Assembly (NCBI RefSeq): GCF_020630935.1 | Contig: NZ_JAHDIG010000009.1 | Location: forward strand, 1-64,000 | Reading direction: 5' to 3' | Origin: Bernardetia sp. | Lineage (GTDB): Bacteria > Bacteroidota > Bacteroidia > Cytophagales > Bernardetiaceae | DNA length: 64,000 bases | The notes under the pieces: model-generated | What the model was told of the DNA's origin: nothing | Database searches by the model: none | The model's input: only the letters and a program-made list of their open reading frames with translations | Program-made: the position numbers and the translations under genes | Part shown: piece by piece, positions 55,017 to 64,000 of the stretch | How positions within the stretch are numbered: the first letter of the stretch is position 1 | Layout: every line of letters begins with the position of its first letter

Positions 55017-55179
55017 GATTACTCAAAAAATTATGCTGATATTGCTAAACTGAATTAGTCTGAACTTACTACCTTTCATGCTTGGTATATTGGTACTCAT
55101 TCAGATGGCTTTTATTCTAAAAAGTAAGTTTATTTTAAGAAAAATTGTAGTAATAATCCAGTCTCAATATATCATTCAA

Positions 55180-55218
55180 CACCAAAAAAGGCTATTACTT
55201 TTTGAGTAATAGCCTTTT
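55180..55218 (-). terminator. Terminator of the small acidic lipoprotein gene
   Basis: A 13-bp perfect stem, AAAAGGCTATTAC (55186-55198) and GTAATAGCCTTTT (55206-55218), loop of 7. On the - strand TTTTTTGG follows. Confidence 0.85.
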
Positions 55219-55258
55219 GTTTTTTAATAAAAAATAGACTTTCTATAAAAGTCAGTTC

Positions 55259-55525
55259 TTACATACCGTCGCCATCAGTTGCTTCTTCAACAGCAGCTTC
55301 TGTAGAATCTACAGTAGCCTCTACATCAGTAGCAATAGAATCAAGTGCTTCACCAGTAGCTTCCATCATGTTTTCAGAAGCATCTTCTGCATCTTGAAGT
55401 AAGTCTTCAGTAGAAACTGTATCAGCAGTAGCTTCACCACCTGCATTTGAGCCCCCACAAGAAGTAAATGCTAAAGTAGAAAATGCAACAAGAGAAGCAA
55501 ATGCAATAGTTTTAAGAGTTTTCAT
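55259..55525 (-). CDS. Small acidic lipoprotein
   Basis: An 88-residue lipoprotein. The signal peptide MKTLKTIAFASLVAFSTLA ends in the lipobox FTSC (about residue 22), followed by a Gly-rich linker and a strongly acidic, Ala/Thr/Glu-rich helix-like remainder (TEDLLQDAEDASENMMEATG). I start at the ATG at 55523-55525 because the signal peptide begins there; the longer reading adds an unlikely 33 residues. It has its own terminator. The family is not known; small acidic lipoproteins of this type are common in Bacteroidota. Confidence 0.7.
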   Translation of the reverse strand: MKTLKTIAFASLVAFSTLAFTSCGGSNAGGEATADTVSTEDLLQDAEDASENMMEATGEALDSIATDVEATVDSTEAAVEEATDGDGM

Positions 55526-55756
55526 GTTTTTTCTATTTAATAAGAGTCGTTCGTTTAGAGAACTTAAAAAAGTTAGTAAGTTTTGATTGTGCAGAAGTAT
55601 TGCACCTTGCATAACATTTGACAATCAAAGGCACAAAATAATACTTAAAAAATTAGAAAACCAAAGATTAATTAAAATTAATTTTGTTTTTTTGAAGCGT
55701 GAATAAATATGTATTCAATATTGTAAAAATTTTATCCGTAAAGTGATATAAAAAAT

Positions 55757-58129
55757 ATGAAAAGTATAAAAAATCAGCTTTTTAAACTCAAAAAATGCTT
55801 CATTTCCAATCAATCAACGTTTTTATTCACATTCTTTACGATTTACTCTATCTTTTTTTTATCCAGTTCTGTCATTGCACAAAATGAAGATAATATTGCT
55901 ATTGGAGAATGGCGTACTCATCTTACCTATTTTGATGCTCAAACAGTGGCTGCAAGCGAAAATAAAGTATATGTAGCCTCTCAAAATGGTCTCTTTTTCT
56001 ATGATAAAGAATTTCAAAGCCTAGAAGTAGTTTCAAGAATAGATGGTCTTTCAGACATCGGTATTTCAGCCTTAGAGTATCTACCTAACACAGACGAGAT
56101 TTTGGTAGCTTATCAGAATGGAAATATAGATTTTTTGTCTGATAACCAAATCAAGAATTTTCCTGTTTTTTTTGAAGATGCAGCCATTTTAGACAAAGAA
56201 ATTTATCATACTCACTATTTTCAGAATGTAGTTTGGATAAGCACAAATGCAGGTATTTTAGAAATAGATGTAGAAAACTCTGCCAACAAACGCATCAGAA
56301 ACTCCTATCAAAATTTAGGAGAAAATGGAGAACAAATTAAAGTTTTTGCGACAACTATTCAAGACAATACTATCTATGCAGCTACTGAAAAAGGTGTACG
56401 TTATATTTCTTTCAATAGCTCAAATAATCCAAATGACTTTAGGAACTGGCAAACACTACCATCCACACAAAACAAAATAGTAGAAGCGATTGCTTCAACA
56501 AACTCAACGGTATTTTTTTCTATTCAGAATGAAGGTGTTTTTAGTTATAATGGAACAAGCAACGCTTTAGGACAGATACCAACTACAAACGTGTATGATA
56601 TTAGTGAAGATAAAATAAATTTAACAAGTGTTTTTGTTTCATCAGAGGCAGGACTTTTCAGAGTAGAAGCGACATCTTCGTCATTTCAAGTAGAAAAAAT
56701 AGAAAATGAACTACTAAAAGCTCCTCGTCAAGCAATTTCTGAAAATGGTACACTTTGGGTAGCAGACAACCGAGCAGGATTAGTTACCAACACTACTGGT
56801 AATTTTGTTTCCTTATTTCCTTCTGGAACATACAATCAAAATGCTTGGGGTTTTGTTCAAGCACAAGGAAAAATTATTGCTTTTTCAGGAGGGTATGAGC
56901 GACCTTTTCGTCCTCTGAACCGAACCACAGGTTTTTATGTTTTTGAAAATGGAGAGTGGACAAACTACAACGCCGAAAATAAAGATATTACGAGCCAAAC
57001 CATTCCTAATGTGAGAGATTTAGTAGGTGCTACTTATTCAGAAATCGAAAACAGAGTGTATTTTGCTTCAATACAAGATGGAATTTTAGTTTGGGATTTA
57101 AGTGATGATAGTTTTTCAGTTTTGGATTCGTCTAATTCTCCCTTGCCTCATAACAGAGTCATTGATGTTGAAACAGATAATTTGGGTAACCTTTGGGTAG
57201 CTCTTTCTGCCAGTACTTTAAGAGAAGATGCTTATTTTAGAAAACAAGTTGGCAACGACGGACTAGCTGCTTGGAAAGGCTTTAGATTTAATCAAACCCG
57301 CACTACTTTTCCATTATCCATTGAAATTGATGAGAATAACAATGTTTGGGCAAGCCTTAGTCCTCTAGTGCAAGGTGGAATTTTGGTTTTTAATGAAAAT
57401 GAAGAGAATACCATTTTGATAGAATCTGTTAATGCTGGAAATTTAGCTTCTAATGATATAAGAGCCTTACAATCTGACCAAAACGGCGTGATGTGGATAG
57501 GAACTCCAGCCGAAGCAAATGCTAGTGTACGTACATTTTCTGATATTTTTGGAATTTTCCAAAGTCAAGATTTGAATGCTAGAGATGTATTTTTCGAATC
57601 CAGACAGCTTTTAAGAGACGAAACCATTACTACTATTGCCTTAGATGGTGGAAATAGAAAATGGTTTGGTACTACCAATGGAGTATGGCTTTTTTCAGAA
57701 GATGCTTCCAAGCAGTTTTTGCACTTTACAGCAGAAAACAGCCCACTTTTTAGCAATCAGATTTTAGACATTGTAGTGCAAGATGAAACAGGAGAAGTGT
57801 TTTTTGCTACGCCCAACGGAATTATTTCGTATCGTGGAACAGCCACAGCAGCAAAGACAGATTTTTCTAGTGTAAAAATATTTCCTAATCCTGTTCAGCC
57901 CAATTTCAATGGAGTAGTTGCCATAGAAGGACTTACTGGAGACGCCAATGTAAAAATTACAGATATTAGTGGCAGACTGGTATATGAAACCGACTCTTTT
58001 GGAGGTACAGCTACTTGGAATGGAACAGATTATAACAATGTAAGAGCTAAAAGTGGAGTGTATTTAGTATATGTGGCAAACAGAGATGGAAGTGAAGGTT
58101 TTGTTGGAAAAATTATTTTTATAGAATAA
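55757..58129 (+). CDS. porZ: PorZ-like T9SS component (beta-propeller with sorting domain)
   Basis: A 790-residue secreted protein. The signal peptide is cleaved at VIA|QNED (about residue 42). Its N-terminal part (about 45-340) matches the PorZ beta-propeller domain (GEWRTHLTYFDAQTVA, then VYVASQNGLFFYD). A second propeller (about 340-680, with repeated two-component-regulator-like blades: LWVADNRAGLV, VWASLSPLV, MWIGTPAEA, KWFGTTNGVW) follows. The last about 85 residues are a type A sorting domain (VKIFPNPVQPNFNG... SGVYLVYV). In Porphyromonas PorZ is part of the surface attachment complex of the T9SS and keeps its sorting domain. A two-component hybrid receptor domain is excluded, as there is no kinase. 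Confidence 0.82.
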   Translation: MKSIKNQLFKLKKCFISNQSTFLFTFFTIYSIFFLSSSVIAQNEDNIAIGEWRTHLTYFDAQTVAASENKVYVASQNGLFFYDKEFQSLEVVSRIDGLSDIGISALEYLPNTDEILVAYQNGNIDFLSDNQIKNFPVFFEDAAILDKEIYHTHYFQNVVWISTNAGILEIDVENSANKRIRNSYQNLGENGEQIKVFATTIQDNTIYAATEKGVRYISFNSSNNPNDFRNWQTLPSTQNKIVEAIASTNSTVFFSIQNEGVFSYNGTSNALGQIPTTNVYDISEDKINLTSVFVSSEAGLFRVEATSSSFQVEKIENELLKAPRQAISENGTLWVADNRAGLVTNTTGNFVSLFPSGTYNQNAWGFVQAQGKIIAFSGGYERPFRPLNRTTGFYVFENGEWTNYNAENKDITSQTIPNVRDLVGATYSEIENRVYFASIQDGILVWDLSDDSFSVLDSSNSPLPHNRVIDVETDNLGNLWVALSASTLREDAYFRKQVGNDGLAAWKGFRFNQTRTTFPLSIEIDENNNVWASLSPLVQGGILVFNENEENTILIESVNAGNLASNDIRALQSDQNGVMWIGTPAEANASVRTFSDIFGIFQSQDLNARDVFFESRQLLRDETITTIALDGGNRKWFGTTNGVWLFSEDASKQFLHFTAENSPLFSNQILDIVVQDETGEVFFATPNGIISYRGTATAAKTDFSSVKIFPNPVQPNFNGVVAIEGLTGDANVKITDISGRLVYETDSFGGTATWNGTDYNNVRAKSGVYLVYVANRDGSEGFVGKIIFIE

Positions 58130-58304
58130 GCAGCATTTTGTGAATATTAAGCGTATAGACCAATATAAATTATTGTATCTTTATATTCTTTTAAGAATTT
58201 TGATTTTAGATTGCTTAGATTTTTGTAAACGATACTCAATATTATCACAAACATTCATTATCTACACAACAATTCTATTCTCTTACTCACTTAATCAAAC
58301 TTTT

Positions 58305-58802
58305 ATGAAATTTAACTGGAAAAATACGACACTCTTATTAGTTCTTCTACTTTCTACATTTACACTTTGGTCTTGTAAAGGCGATGATGAAATAAACCCT
58401 GAAGCTGTAATTTCTGCTCTTATTGATGGGCAACCTTGGAATGCTTCTTCTCTATCTTCTGGCATCAAAACAGGAGACAACATCTCACTTACTGCAGCAA
58501 GCAGCAATGGTAGAACGTTTATCATTTCGTTTAAAGCAGAAGTAGGTACACAAGCTCTCAATGCTTCTGTGGATACAAGTGGAGTAAACCTTGTCCCTTC
58601 TGTTATTTATCGTACACTTCCTATTGGTGGCAGTACATTTGCCTCAAATATTTGTGCTTCTAACGATGGAGGTGAAATTGTTATTACAGCAATAGATGAA
58701 ACTAACAAAACGGTTACAGGAACATTCAAAACAAAAACTTGTTCTATCAATAGTTCAGTAGAAATTACAGAAGGCAAAATCAATGGAGCGAAATATAATT
58801 AA
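58305..58802 (+). CDS. Lipoprotein of the DUF6252 type
   Basis: A 165-residue lipoprotein. The signal peptide MKFNWKNTTLLLVLLLSTFTL is followed by the lipobox-like WSC, and then by a beta-rich domain: ALIDGQPWNASSLSSGIKTG, SLTAASSNGRTFIISFKAEVG and a final VTGTFKTKTCSIN ... ITEGKINGAKYN. This pattern (Dx-W, F-x-G-x-F) is the DUF6252 type found in Bacteroidota. The ATG at 58305 is chosen because the signal peptide starts there; the upstream in-frame GTG at 58140 adds 55 residues. It follows porZ in the same direction. Confidence 0.75.
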   Translation: MKFNWKNTTLLLVLLLSTFTLWSCKGDDEINPEAVISALIDGQPWNASSLSSGIKTGDNISLTAASSNGRTFIISFKAEVGTQALNASVDTSGVNLVPSVIYRTLPIGGSTFASNICASNDGGEIVITAIDETNKTVTGTFKTKTCSINSSVEITEGKINGAKYN

Positions 58803-58825
58803 TCCATTTTTTTCCTAATTAATAG

Positions 58826-58868
58826 AAAAGCCCTTTTTACAAAATATGTAGAAAGGGCTTTATTTTTT
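58826..58868 (+). terminator. Terminator after the DUF6252-type lipoprotein gene
   Basis: AAAGCCCTTT (58827-58836) pairs with AAAGGGCTTT (58852-58861), with a few more pairs inside, followed by ATTTTTT on the + strand. On the - strand the T tract is weaker, so its role for the convergent ATP-grasp gene is doubtful. Confidence 0.8.
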
Positions 58869-60057
58869 ACTTGATTTCAAATATCAATTTTTCTTTTACT
58901 TCCTCTAACAAAGATTTAATTTTTTGCTTGTCTTTTCCTTTTATCACAATGTGTCCTATACTTTGTCCTGTTCCTTCACGTTGTTTAATAGTTGAACCTT
59001 CTTTTACAGAAAGTGTAAATTCTTCTAGTTCTTCAATAGCTTTGACAAATTCTTTTCCTTTGATAGCTTTCAATATACCAGCCTTTGGATGGAAAAGACG
59101 TAAGCCACTATAAAAATGAGGCTCTATATTTTTCATATCCACCTTATTTCCTAAAAAAGTATCTAGCCAAATCTGCCAAAAATCTTTTTGGTAAGAGAGT
59201 TTTAAAAGGTTCATAATGTAGCCTCCTGGAGGACGGATTGCCATCTCTCCAAAAACTAAATTTATTTTGTCTGTGTTATTTTGCTCTAAATTCTGGATAA
59301 AAACTTCAGTATGTGTAATTCCATTTTTTGCGCCTAAGGCTTTGATTATTTTTTCATTGAATTCAAATATTTTTTCTTGAATTGCCTTTGAAAATGTAGT
59401 AGGAACAAGGTTGGCAAACTTTGGTTCGGTATATTCAGTAATGTTTTGAAACAATACTTTTCCATTTTGTATCACAGCCTCTACGCTACACTCTGTACCT
59501 TTCACAAAACTTTCTGCCATATATCCCTTTTTCAAAAAGGCTGGCACTTCGTTTTCTGATTTGACAATATAAGCTCCTCTACTTCCAGAGCCTGTACAGG
59601 TTTTGAAAGCCATCGGCAAACCAAGTTTTTCTATAAGTTCTTGTTTAGAGATTTTATTTTCTCCTGTTTCATTTTCCAAAAAATCAGCACAAGGAATATT
59701 AGCCTTCTTAGCTACTTTCTTCATTGTTGGCTTGTGTGTACAGTGAAGAGCTACCTTTTCAGAAGTATAGAAGTTAGGCACTATTTGTTCACTTATCCAA
59801 GCAGCAGGTAGCACAGACTTTTCAGTTGGTGCAAGAATTGCGATAGGTTTTGGCTCTTTTTTAAGTAAATCTTCAACAAAATGCATCCATTCTTGTTTAC
59901 TCCAAATAAAGGAGATTTGTTCTAACGTATCAGCTTTATGGTTTTTTAATTTTTTATTGTAGAGAAGAACCACACGCAAATTATTTTTTTTTGCAGTTTC
60001 AATGGCATCAGAACGATTCCCTATTATCCAAACCGTATGTAAACTATTTTTTTTCAA
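58867..60057 (-). CDS. ATP-grasp family carboxylate-amine ligase-like protein
   Basis: A 396-residue soluble enzyme. The N-terminal part (1-105) is a Rossmann-like pre-ATP-grasp domain (TVWIIGNRSDAIETAKKNNLRVVLLYN, split). The ATP-grasp core (about 110-310) has LPMAFKTCTGSGSRGAYIVKS (binding the nucleotide phosphates) and the metal site GITHTEVFIQN ... VFGEMAIRPPGGYIMN. The last 75 residues form a small lid (LRLFHPKAGILKAIKG...). ATP-grasp enzymes form amide or other carboxylate bonds; the substrate is not indicated. It has no biosynthetic neighbours and converges on the DUF6252-type lipoprotein gene. Confidence 0.85.
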   Translation of the reverse strand: MKKNSLHTVWIIGNRSDAIETAKKNNLRVVLLYNKKLKNHKADTLEQISFIWSKQEWMHFVEDLLKKEPKPIAILAPTEKSVLPAAWISEQIVPNFYTSEKVALHCTHKPTMKKVAKKANIPCADFLENETGENKISKQELIEKLGLPMAFKTCTGSGSRGAYIVKSENEVPAFLKKGYMAESFVKGTECSVEAVIQNGKVLFQNITEYTEPKFANLVPTTFSKAIQEKIFEFNEKIIKALGAKNGITHTEVFIQNLEQNNTDKINLVFGEMAIRPPGGYIMNLLKLSYQKDFWQIWLDTFLGNKVDMKNIEPHFYSGLRLFHPKAGILKAIKGKEFVKAIEELEEFTLSVKEGSTIKQREGTGQSIGHIVIKGKDKQKIKSLLEEVKEKLIFEIK

Positions 60058-60146
60058 AATACTAAAGCAGTTTTCGGTTATTTTTTAGATTTTTTATTGG
60101 GGACAAGATACAATAATCAAAAATTTCATCAAAAGTTAAATATAAA

Positions 60147-60181
60147 TTTGAGCTAATATACGATATACTGAACTATCTTTA
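60147..60181 (+). promoter_or_regulatory. Possible promoter of the large secreted protein gene
   Basis: TTTG (60147-60150), 23 bases, TATCTTTA (60174-60181). The -7 element has one mismatch and the spacing is wide. The leader would be about 65 nt. Confidence 0.3.
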
Positions 60182-60253
60182 TAAATTAGCTCTTAAATTA
60201 ATTAATACACTGATAATCAGATTATTGAATCTTTTTTTTATAGCATTAAAATT

Positions 60254-63200
60254 ATGAAACACTTTTTACTTTCTTTTCTATTTTTTGTTTGTGGTACGTT
60301 TGCTCTTGGTCAAACTCCTGTGTCGCTTCCTGCAACACCTCCTTATGTACAAGATTTTAATACAACTCCTGGAGCGAGCAATACATCTTATCCTACTGGT
60401 TGGACGAGTTATAACAAAGAAATTATTGATAATACAATGATTGTAGGAACAGCTTCTAGTACAACAGGAGCAAATTATAATTATGGCTCTCGTATTGGTT
60501 TGCTTGGTTCAGGCTCTAACTTTGACCCTAGTTCTATTGTTTTGGCAATAGACAATACTTCTGGGCTTTCTGGTCTTCAACTTTCTTATGATGTTATCAA
60601 GATAAGAGAGCAAGGCAGAGATTGTACTTTCAATTTAGAGTATAGTGTTACTTCCCCCACAAGTGGTTTTACAACTCTTTTTAGTGGTTTGTATAACTCT
60701 GGTACATTAGCAGAGGGAACAATAACTCCTTATTCAAATATTGATATTTCTGTACTAGATAATCAAGCAGGAACAGTATATCTTAGGTGGTCTTATACAA
60801 GTTCTGGAGGTGGAAGCAGAGATGGAATAGCTTTAGACAATGTTAGCATTTCTTGGAACACTACACCTGCTTCCATTGATTTACTATTTCAAGATGCTGG
60901 AGATCCAAATATAGCTAGGGGAAGTACAGAAAATCCTATTTTTTCTGCACGAGCAATTGTTACCGACGCAGTTGCAACACTCAACCAAGTAACGCTAAGA
61001 ACTAATGGAACATATACCAACACTGATATTGCAGCTAATGGTTTTAAATTATGGATTTCTACTGATGGCTTGTTTGGTGGCGACACACAACTCGGTACAG
61101 CAAGTTCTGTATCAGGAAATGGAGAAACTATTACCTTTTCTTCTTTATCACAAACAATTCCTATCAATAGCATTCGCTACTTCTTTATTACAGCAGACAT
61201 TACACCTTCTGCAACACTCAATAATACGGTAGGTATAGATAATACTACCACAGCAGATTTTGTTTTTGCTTCTCCTAATAGTAAAACAGGTACAGCAGCA
61301 TCTGGAAATTTGCATACCATTATTGGACTAAATACTGGAACAGTTGCAACTTCTATTTGCGTAACTTCCACAGAGGGCGAACCTATAACTGTTCCTTTCA
61401 CATATTTTCCTACGGCAACTTATACAGGGATATTTACAGCCGAACTTTCTGATGCAACAGGCAGCTTTGCCTTTCCGACTTCTATCGGTACAGTAGCTTC
61501 TGATAATAGTGGTTCTCAAAACATTTCAGCTACTATTCCAGCTAATACTGCACAAGGAGCAAATTATCGTATTCGTGTGGTTAGTTCTGTACCCAATGTA
61601 GAAGGAGCAGATAATGGTACAGATATTACGATTGACTTACTAAATGTCTCTATTTCTCCCACAGCAACTCAAAACTTGACTGAATTTCAGAATGGAGATA
61701 TTTTAACAGCTACTGAATCTCATTCTATTCAAACAAGAAGGTGGAAATATTCTACTATTTCTGGAGGACCTTATACCAACTTTTTGGGAGCAGACCCTAC
61801 CGAAAGACCTTATTTTGAAACAGCAGGAACATATTATATAGTTTGTGAAACAGAATTTGCTTGTGGCAAATCGTCTATTTCTAATGAAGTTCAGATAAAC
61901 GTTTCTAGCTTTGTGGGTACAAGACTTTTTCCAGGAGATGTAGTAATTGTGGGCTGGGATGTGAATACAAGCAGTGGAGATGATGAGTTTATACTGACTA
62001 ATCTAGTTACTCTAACACAAGGAACAACTTTTCAAGTAGTTAATGCTACGTATGAAAATGGTTCGGCTGCTGATACACGTGATAATTTGTGGCAAGACAC
62101 TAAGATAATGGAATTTACTTATAAATTAGCCACTCCTTTAGCTGCTGGTAGTACAATTAGTTTTGAGCTTCCTGCAAACATTTCTAATCCTGCAACTAAT
62201 ATTCGCATTAATAATGTGGCTGTACCTACTTCAACATTAGAAGGAGTAAGAATTACAGGTACAGAAACAGGAGGAGTAAATGTGAGTTCTACTAATCCAG
62301 ACCAAATATTTATTACGCAAGGTAGTTTTCAAGGAACAGACTTTGATGGCTATGTATTATTTGGAATGACACATCTTTCTGATTGGATTGATTTCTCGGC
62401 GTCTGTTTCTGCTGCTCGTACATCAAGAACACCTGCTAATATAAAATGCTTAAATACTGTACATACAACAGCAATAGGAGGTTCATATTATGATGTAAGT
62501 GCGTTGCGTAATGGTTCTCAAAGAGAAATTCTTTCTAATATTATCAATATGGCTAACTGGACAGATATACCTGCTTCTGCAACTGGACGTAATATACCAA
62601 CTATAATTTTTACTAGCACATTTACAGTTTCTCCAAATACCATTGCAGAAATAGAATGGATAGGAGGAAATTCTGGAACAAATGACGATAATTGGTTTAA
62701 TTGCCAAAATTGGGAAAATTTCTACGTTCCCAATAGAAGGCAAGATGTTATTATGACCACTACTGCTGCTGATGGAGCTAGAATAAATATAAATGCCTTC
62801 TTTTCAGATGAATATAATGATTTAGCCGAAGTCAAAAACATTATTTTAGAAGAACAAAGTCTAAGAATAAATGACTCTAGGCTTTCGAAGCTTGATATTT
62901 ATGAAAATCTCTTGATAAGAAATAATGGTTTTTTAGATATGCAAGATGCAATTGATTTTGTAGAAGATGGAACAATAAATATCAGAGGAGATTGGACAAA
63001 TGAAATAGGAACGGTAGCATTTCAAGAAGGACAATCATTAGTAGTTTTTGAAGGAGGACAAAACCAAATAGTAACGACAGCAGGAGGTGTAGAAGGTTTC
63101 TTTGATGTAAGAGTAAACACAGCAGGTGGGGTTACATTAAATAATGAAGCCATTATTACCACTTTCGTAGATGGAGCAAATATTAGAGGAGGACATTTAG

Positions 63201-64000
63201 AATTTATTTCAGGCAATATTTTCTCAAATAATTCTGCTTACAGTGTTACTTTTTCCGAAGAAGCTACCTATGAGGGCGCAAGCCAAATGAGACATATACG
63301 AGGAACAGCTCGTCGTGTCTCTGATAAAATAGAAGATTTTATATTTCCTATTGGTAAAAACGGAATATATCGTCCTGCCATTATTCACACACAAAGTGGA
63401 GGAAGTATTACAACATTTTTTGCAGAATATTTTGATACAGGATATGGCACATACAATCCTGTGATTTCTCCGTTGGTATTTGTAAGTCAGTTAGAATATT
63501 GGATGATTAACAGAGAATCAGGTACAGCCAATGCCGAATTGACACTTTCTTGGGGAGCAGAAAGTTTAGTTACTAACCCAGCTAGTCTTGTGGTAACACA
63601 TTGGACAGATGAAGTAGCTAATCCAGTTGGAGACGAATGGGTAAGCAGAGGACAAGGTTTTATTGGAAGTGGATTTCAGAGTAATGCAGTTAATACTCAT
63701 AACTCTATTACAGGAGGTACAGGACCTATCAATTCAGAGGGACGTATCCGTTCAGCGCAAACTATTACTGCCTTTAGTCCTTTTACACTTGGTTCTATTG
63801 ACTTTACAAATCTTCTGCCTGTTACGTGGCTTTCTTTTGATGCTAAATATGATAAAGAGCAAAAAAATGTACTCCTAGAATGGGCTACACTTTCAGAATC
63901 CCAAAATCAATCTTTTATGATAGAACGCTCTAACGATGGCATTGAGTTCACACAAATTGGCATGGAAGCGAGTAGTATTAACTCGTCTTCTGTAAAAAAA
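60254..64000 (+). CDS. Large T9SS cargo protein, truncated by the window end
   Basis: An open frame of 1249 codons without a stop that runs past the last base. The signal peptide (MKHFLLSFLFFVCGTFALG) is cleaved at ALG|Q. The first part (about 20-200) resembles a jelly-roll domain as in secreted Bacteroidota proteins (LPATPPYVQDFNTTPGASN, split; WTSYNKEII; GRDCTFNLEYSV). Ig-like and beta-rich stretches follow. At the end LPVTWLSFDAKYDKEQKNVL ... EWATLSESQNQSFMIERSNDG (split) is the fibronectin-like module that normally stands before the sorting domain in T9SS cargo, so about 100-200 residues, with the sorting domain, lie beyond the window. Confidence 0.85.
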   Translation, partial: MKHFLLSFLFFVCGTFALGQTPVSLPATPPYVQDFNTTPGASNTSYPTGWTSYNKEIIDNTMIVGTASSTTGANYNYGSRIGLLGSGSNFDPSSIVLAIDNTSGLSGLQLSYDVIKIREQGRDCTFNLEYSVTSPTSGFTTLFSGLYNSGTLAEGTITPYSNIDISVLDNQAGTVYLRWSYTSSGGGSRDGIALDNVSISWNTTPASIDLLFQDAGDPNIARGSTENPIFSARAIVTDAVATLNQVTLRTNGTYTNTDIAANGFKLWISTDGLFGGDTQLGTASSVSGNGETITFSSLSQTIPINSIRYFFITADITPSATLNNTVGIDNTTTADFVFASPNSKTGTAASGNLHTIIGLNTGTVATSICVTSTEGEPITVPFTYFPTATYTGIFTAELSDATGSFAFPTSIGTVASDNSGSQNISATIPANTAQGANYRIRVVSSVPNVEGADNGTDITIDLLNVSISPTATQNLTEFQNGDILTATESHSIQTRRWKYSTISGGPYTNFLGADPTERPYFETAGTYYIVCETEFACGKSSISNEVQINVSSFVGTRLFPGDVVIVGWDVNTSSGDDEFILTNLVTLTQGTTFQVVNATYENGSAADTRDNLWQDTKIMEFTYKLATPLAAGSTISFELPANISNPATNIRINNVAVPTSTLEGVRITGTETGGVNVSSTNPDQIFITQGSFQGTDFDGYVLFGMTHLSDWIDFSASVSAARTSRTPANIKCLNTVHTTAIGGSYYDVSALRNGSQREILSNIINMANWTDIPASATGRNIPTIIFTSTFTVSPNTIAEIEWIGGNSGTNDDNWFNCQNWENFYVPNRRQDVIMTTTAADGARININAFFSDEYNDLAEVKNIILEEQSLRINDSRLSKLDIYENLLIRNNGFLDMQDAIDFVEDGTINIRGDWTNEIGTVAFQEGQSLVVFEGGQNQIVTTAGGVEGFFDVRVNTAGGVTLNNEAIITTFVDGANIRGGHLEFISGNIFSNNSAYSVTFSEEATYEGASQMRHIRGTARRVSDKIEDFIFPIGKNGIYRPAIIHTQSGGSITTFFAEYFDTGYGTYNPVISPLVFVSQLEYWMINRESGTANAELTLSWGAESLVTNPASLVVTHWTDEVANPVGDEWVSRGQGFIGSGFQSNAVNTHNSITGGTGPINSEGRIRSAQTITAFSPFTLGSIDFTNLLPVTWLSFDAKYDKEQKNVLLEWATLSESQNQSFMIERSNDGIEFTQIGMEASSINSSSVKK

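Larger units (their letters stand above)
54800..55258. other. Intergenic region with two terminator-like hairpins
   Basis: 459 bases between two - strand genes. It holds hairpins at 54994-55016 and 55186-55218, both followed by T on the - strand. No coding sequence is evident. The space between the hairpins (about 170 bases) could hold a small RNA, but no promoter was found for one. Confidence 0.35.

Noticed and set aside
1-64000. CRISPR array, rRNA genes, prophage, plasmid or complete insertion sequence
   Set aside because: No spaced direct repeats, no rRNA motifs, no integrase, capsid or transposase gene were found. The mobile-looking elements are all too short to encode a protein.

Overview
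This window is ordinary chromosomal DNA of an AT-rich Bacteroidota bacterium, most likely from the order Cytophagales. The evidence for that is a type IX secretion (T9SS) toolkit (a PorZ-like protein and secreted proteins with type A or type B sorting domains), a MurF-alanine racemase fusion, a split exbB/exbD/exbD operon, promoters of the TTTG-N18..22-TAnnTTTG type, and Sec signal peptides that are cleaved just before Gln. No rRNA, CRISPR array, phage, plasmid or transposase gene is visible. The genus is not certain.

Layout. 1-5.5 kb: an MFS-type transporter, tRNA-Ser(GGA), and an ExbB / small membrane protein / ExbD / ExbD energiser operon, then a small STAS-like protein. 5.5-10.6 kb: PriA helicase, a small Cys-rich protein, an ECF sigma factor with a near-perfect promoter, and phytoene/squalene synthase. 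10.6-15.1 kb: a partner-switching locus (STAS-like protein, PAS/SpoIIE phosphatase, SiaB-like kinase, SiaC-like phosphoprotein). 15.3-24.4 kb: secreted M28 peptidase, small membrane protein, nicotinate phosphoribosyltransferase, a 7TM-DISM/SpoIIE receptor phosphatase, an acyltransferase-like protein and a GIN-domain lipoprotein. 24.5-36.3 kb: a giant PKD-rich secreted protein, a glutaminyl-cyclase-like M28 lipoprotein, a cytochrome c, MurF-Alr, a lipoprotein and a Crp-like regulator. 36.4-49.4 kb: TamB, a small membrane protein, M61 peptidase, mreBCD and an MsbA-like ABC exporter. 49.5-64 kb: a 1766-residue kinase/ATPase/GAF/SpoIIE protein, a small acidic lipoprotein, PorZ, a DUF6252-like lipoprotein, an ATP-grasp enzyme and a large T9SS cargo that runs off the window.

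Two themes connect the genes. The first is SpoIIE-type phosphatase signalling: three phosphatases with nearly the same catalytic end but entirely different sensors, one in an apparent operon with SiaB- and SiaC-like partners, plus two STAS-like proteins as possible further substrates. There is no diguanylate cyclase (the SiaD output of Pseudomonas), so the output is unknown. The second is the secreted/envelope proteome: T9SS cargo, PorZ, TamB, MreBCD, proteases, and a glutaminyl cyclase that could cap the N-terminal Gln left after signal peptide cleavage.

The intergenic DNA holds several small palindrome-rich inverted-repeat elements (113-171 bp). Two of them, at about 36.3 and 44.5 kb, are both 125 bp, share their ends but not their interiors, and are flanked by short direct repeats, so they look like non-autonomous transposable elements.
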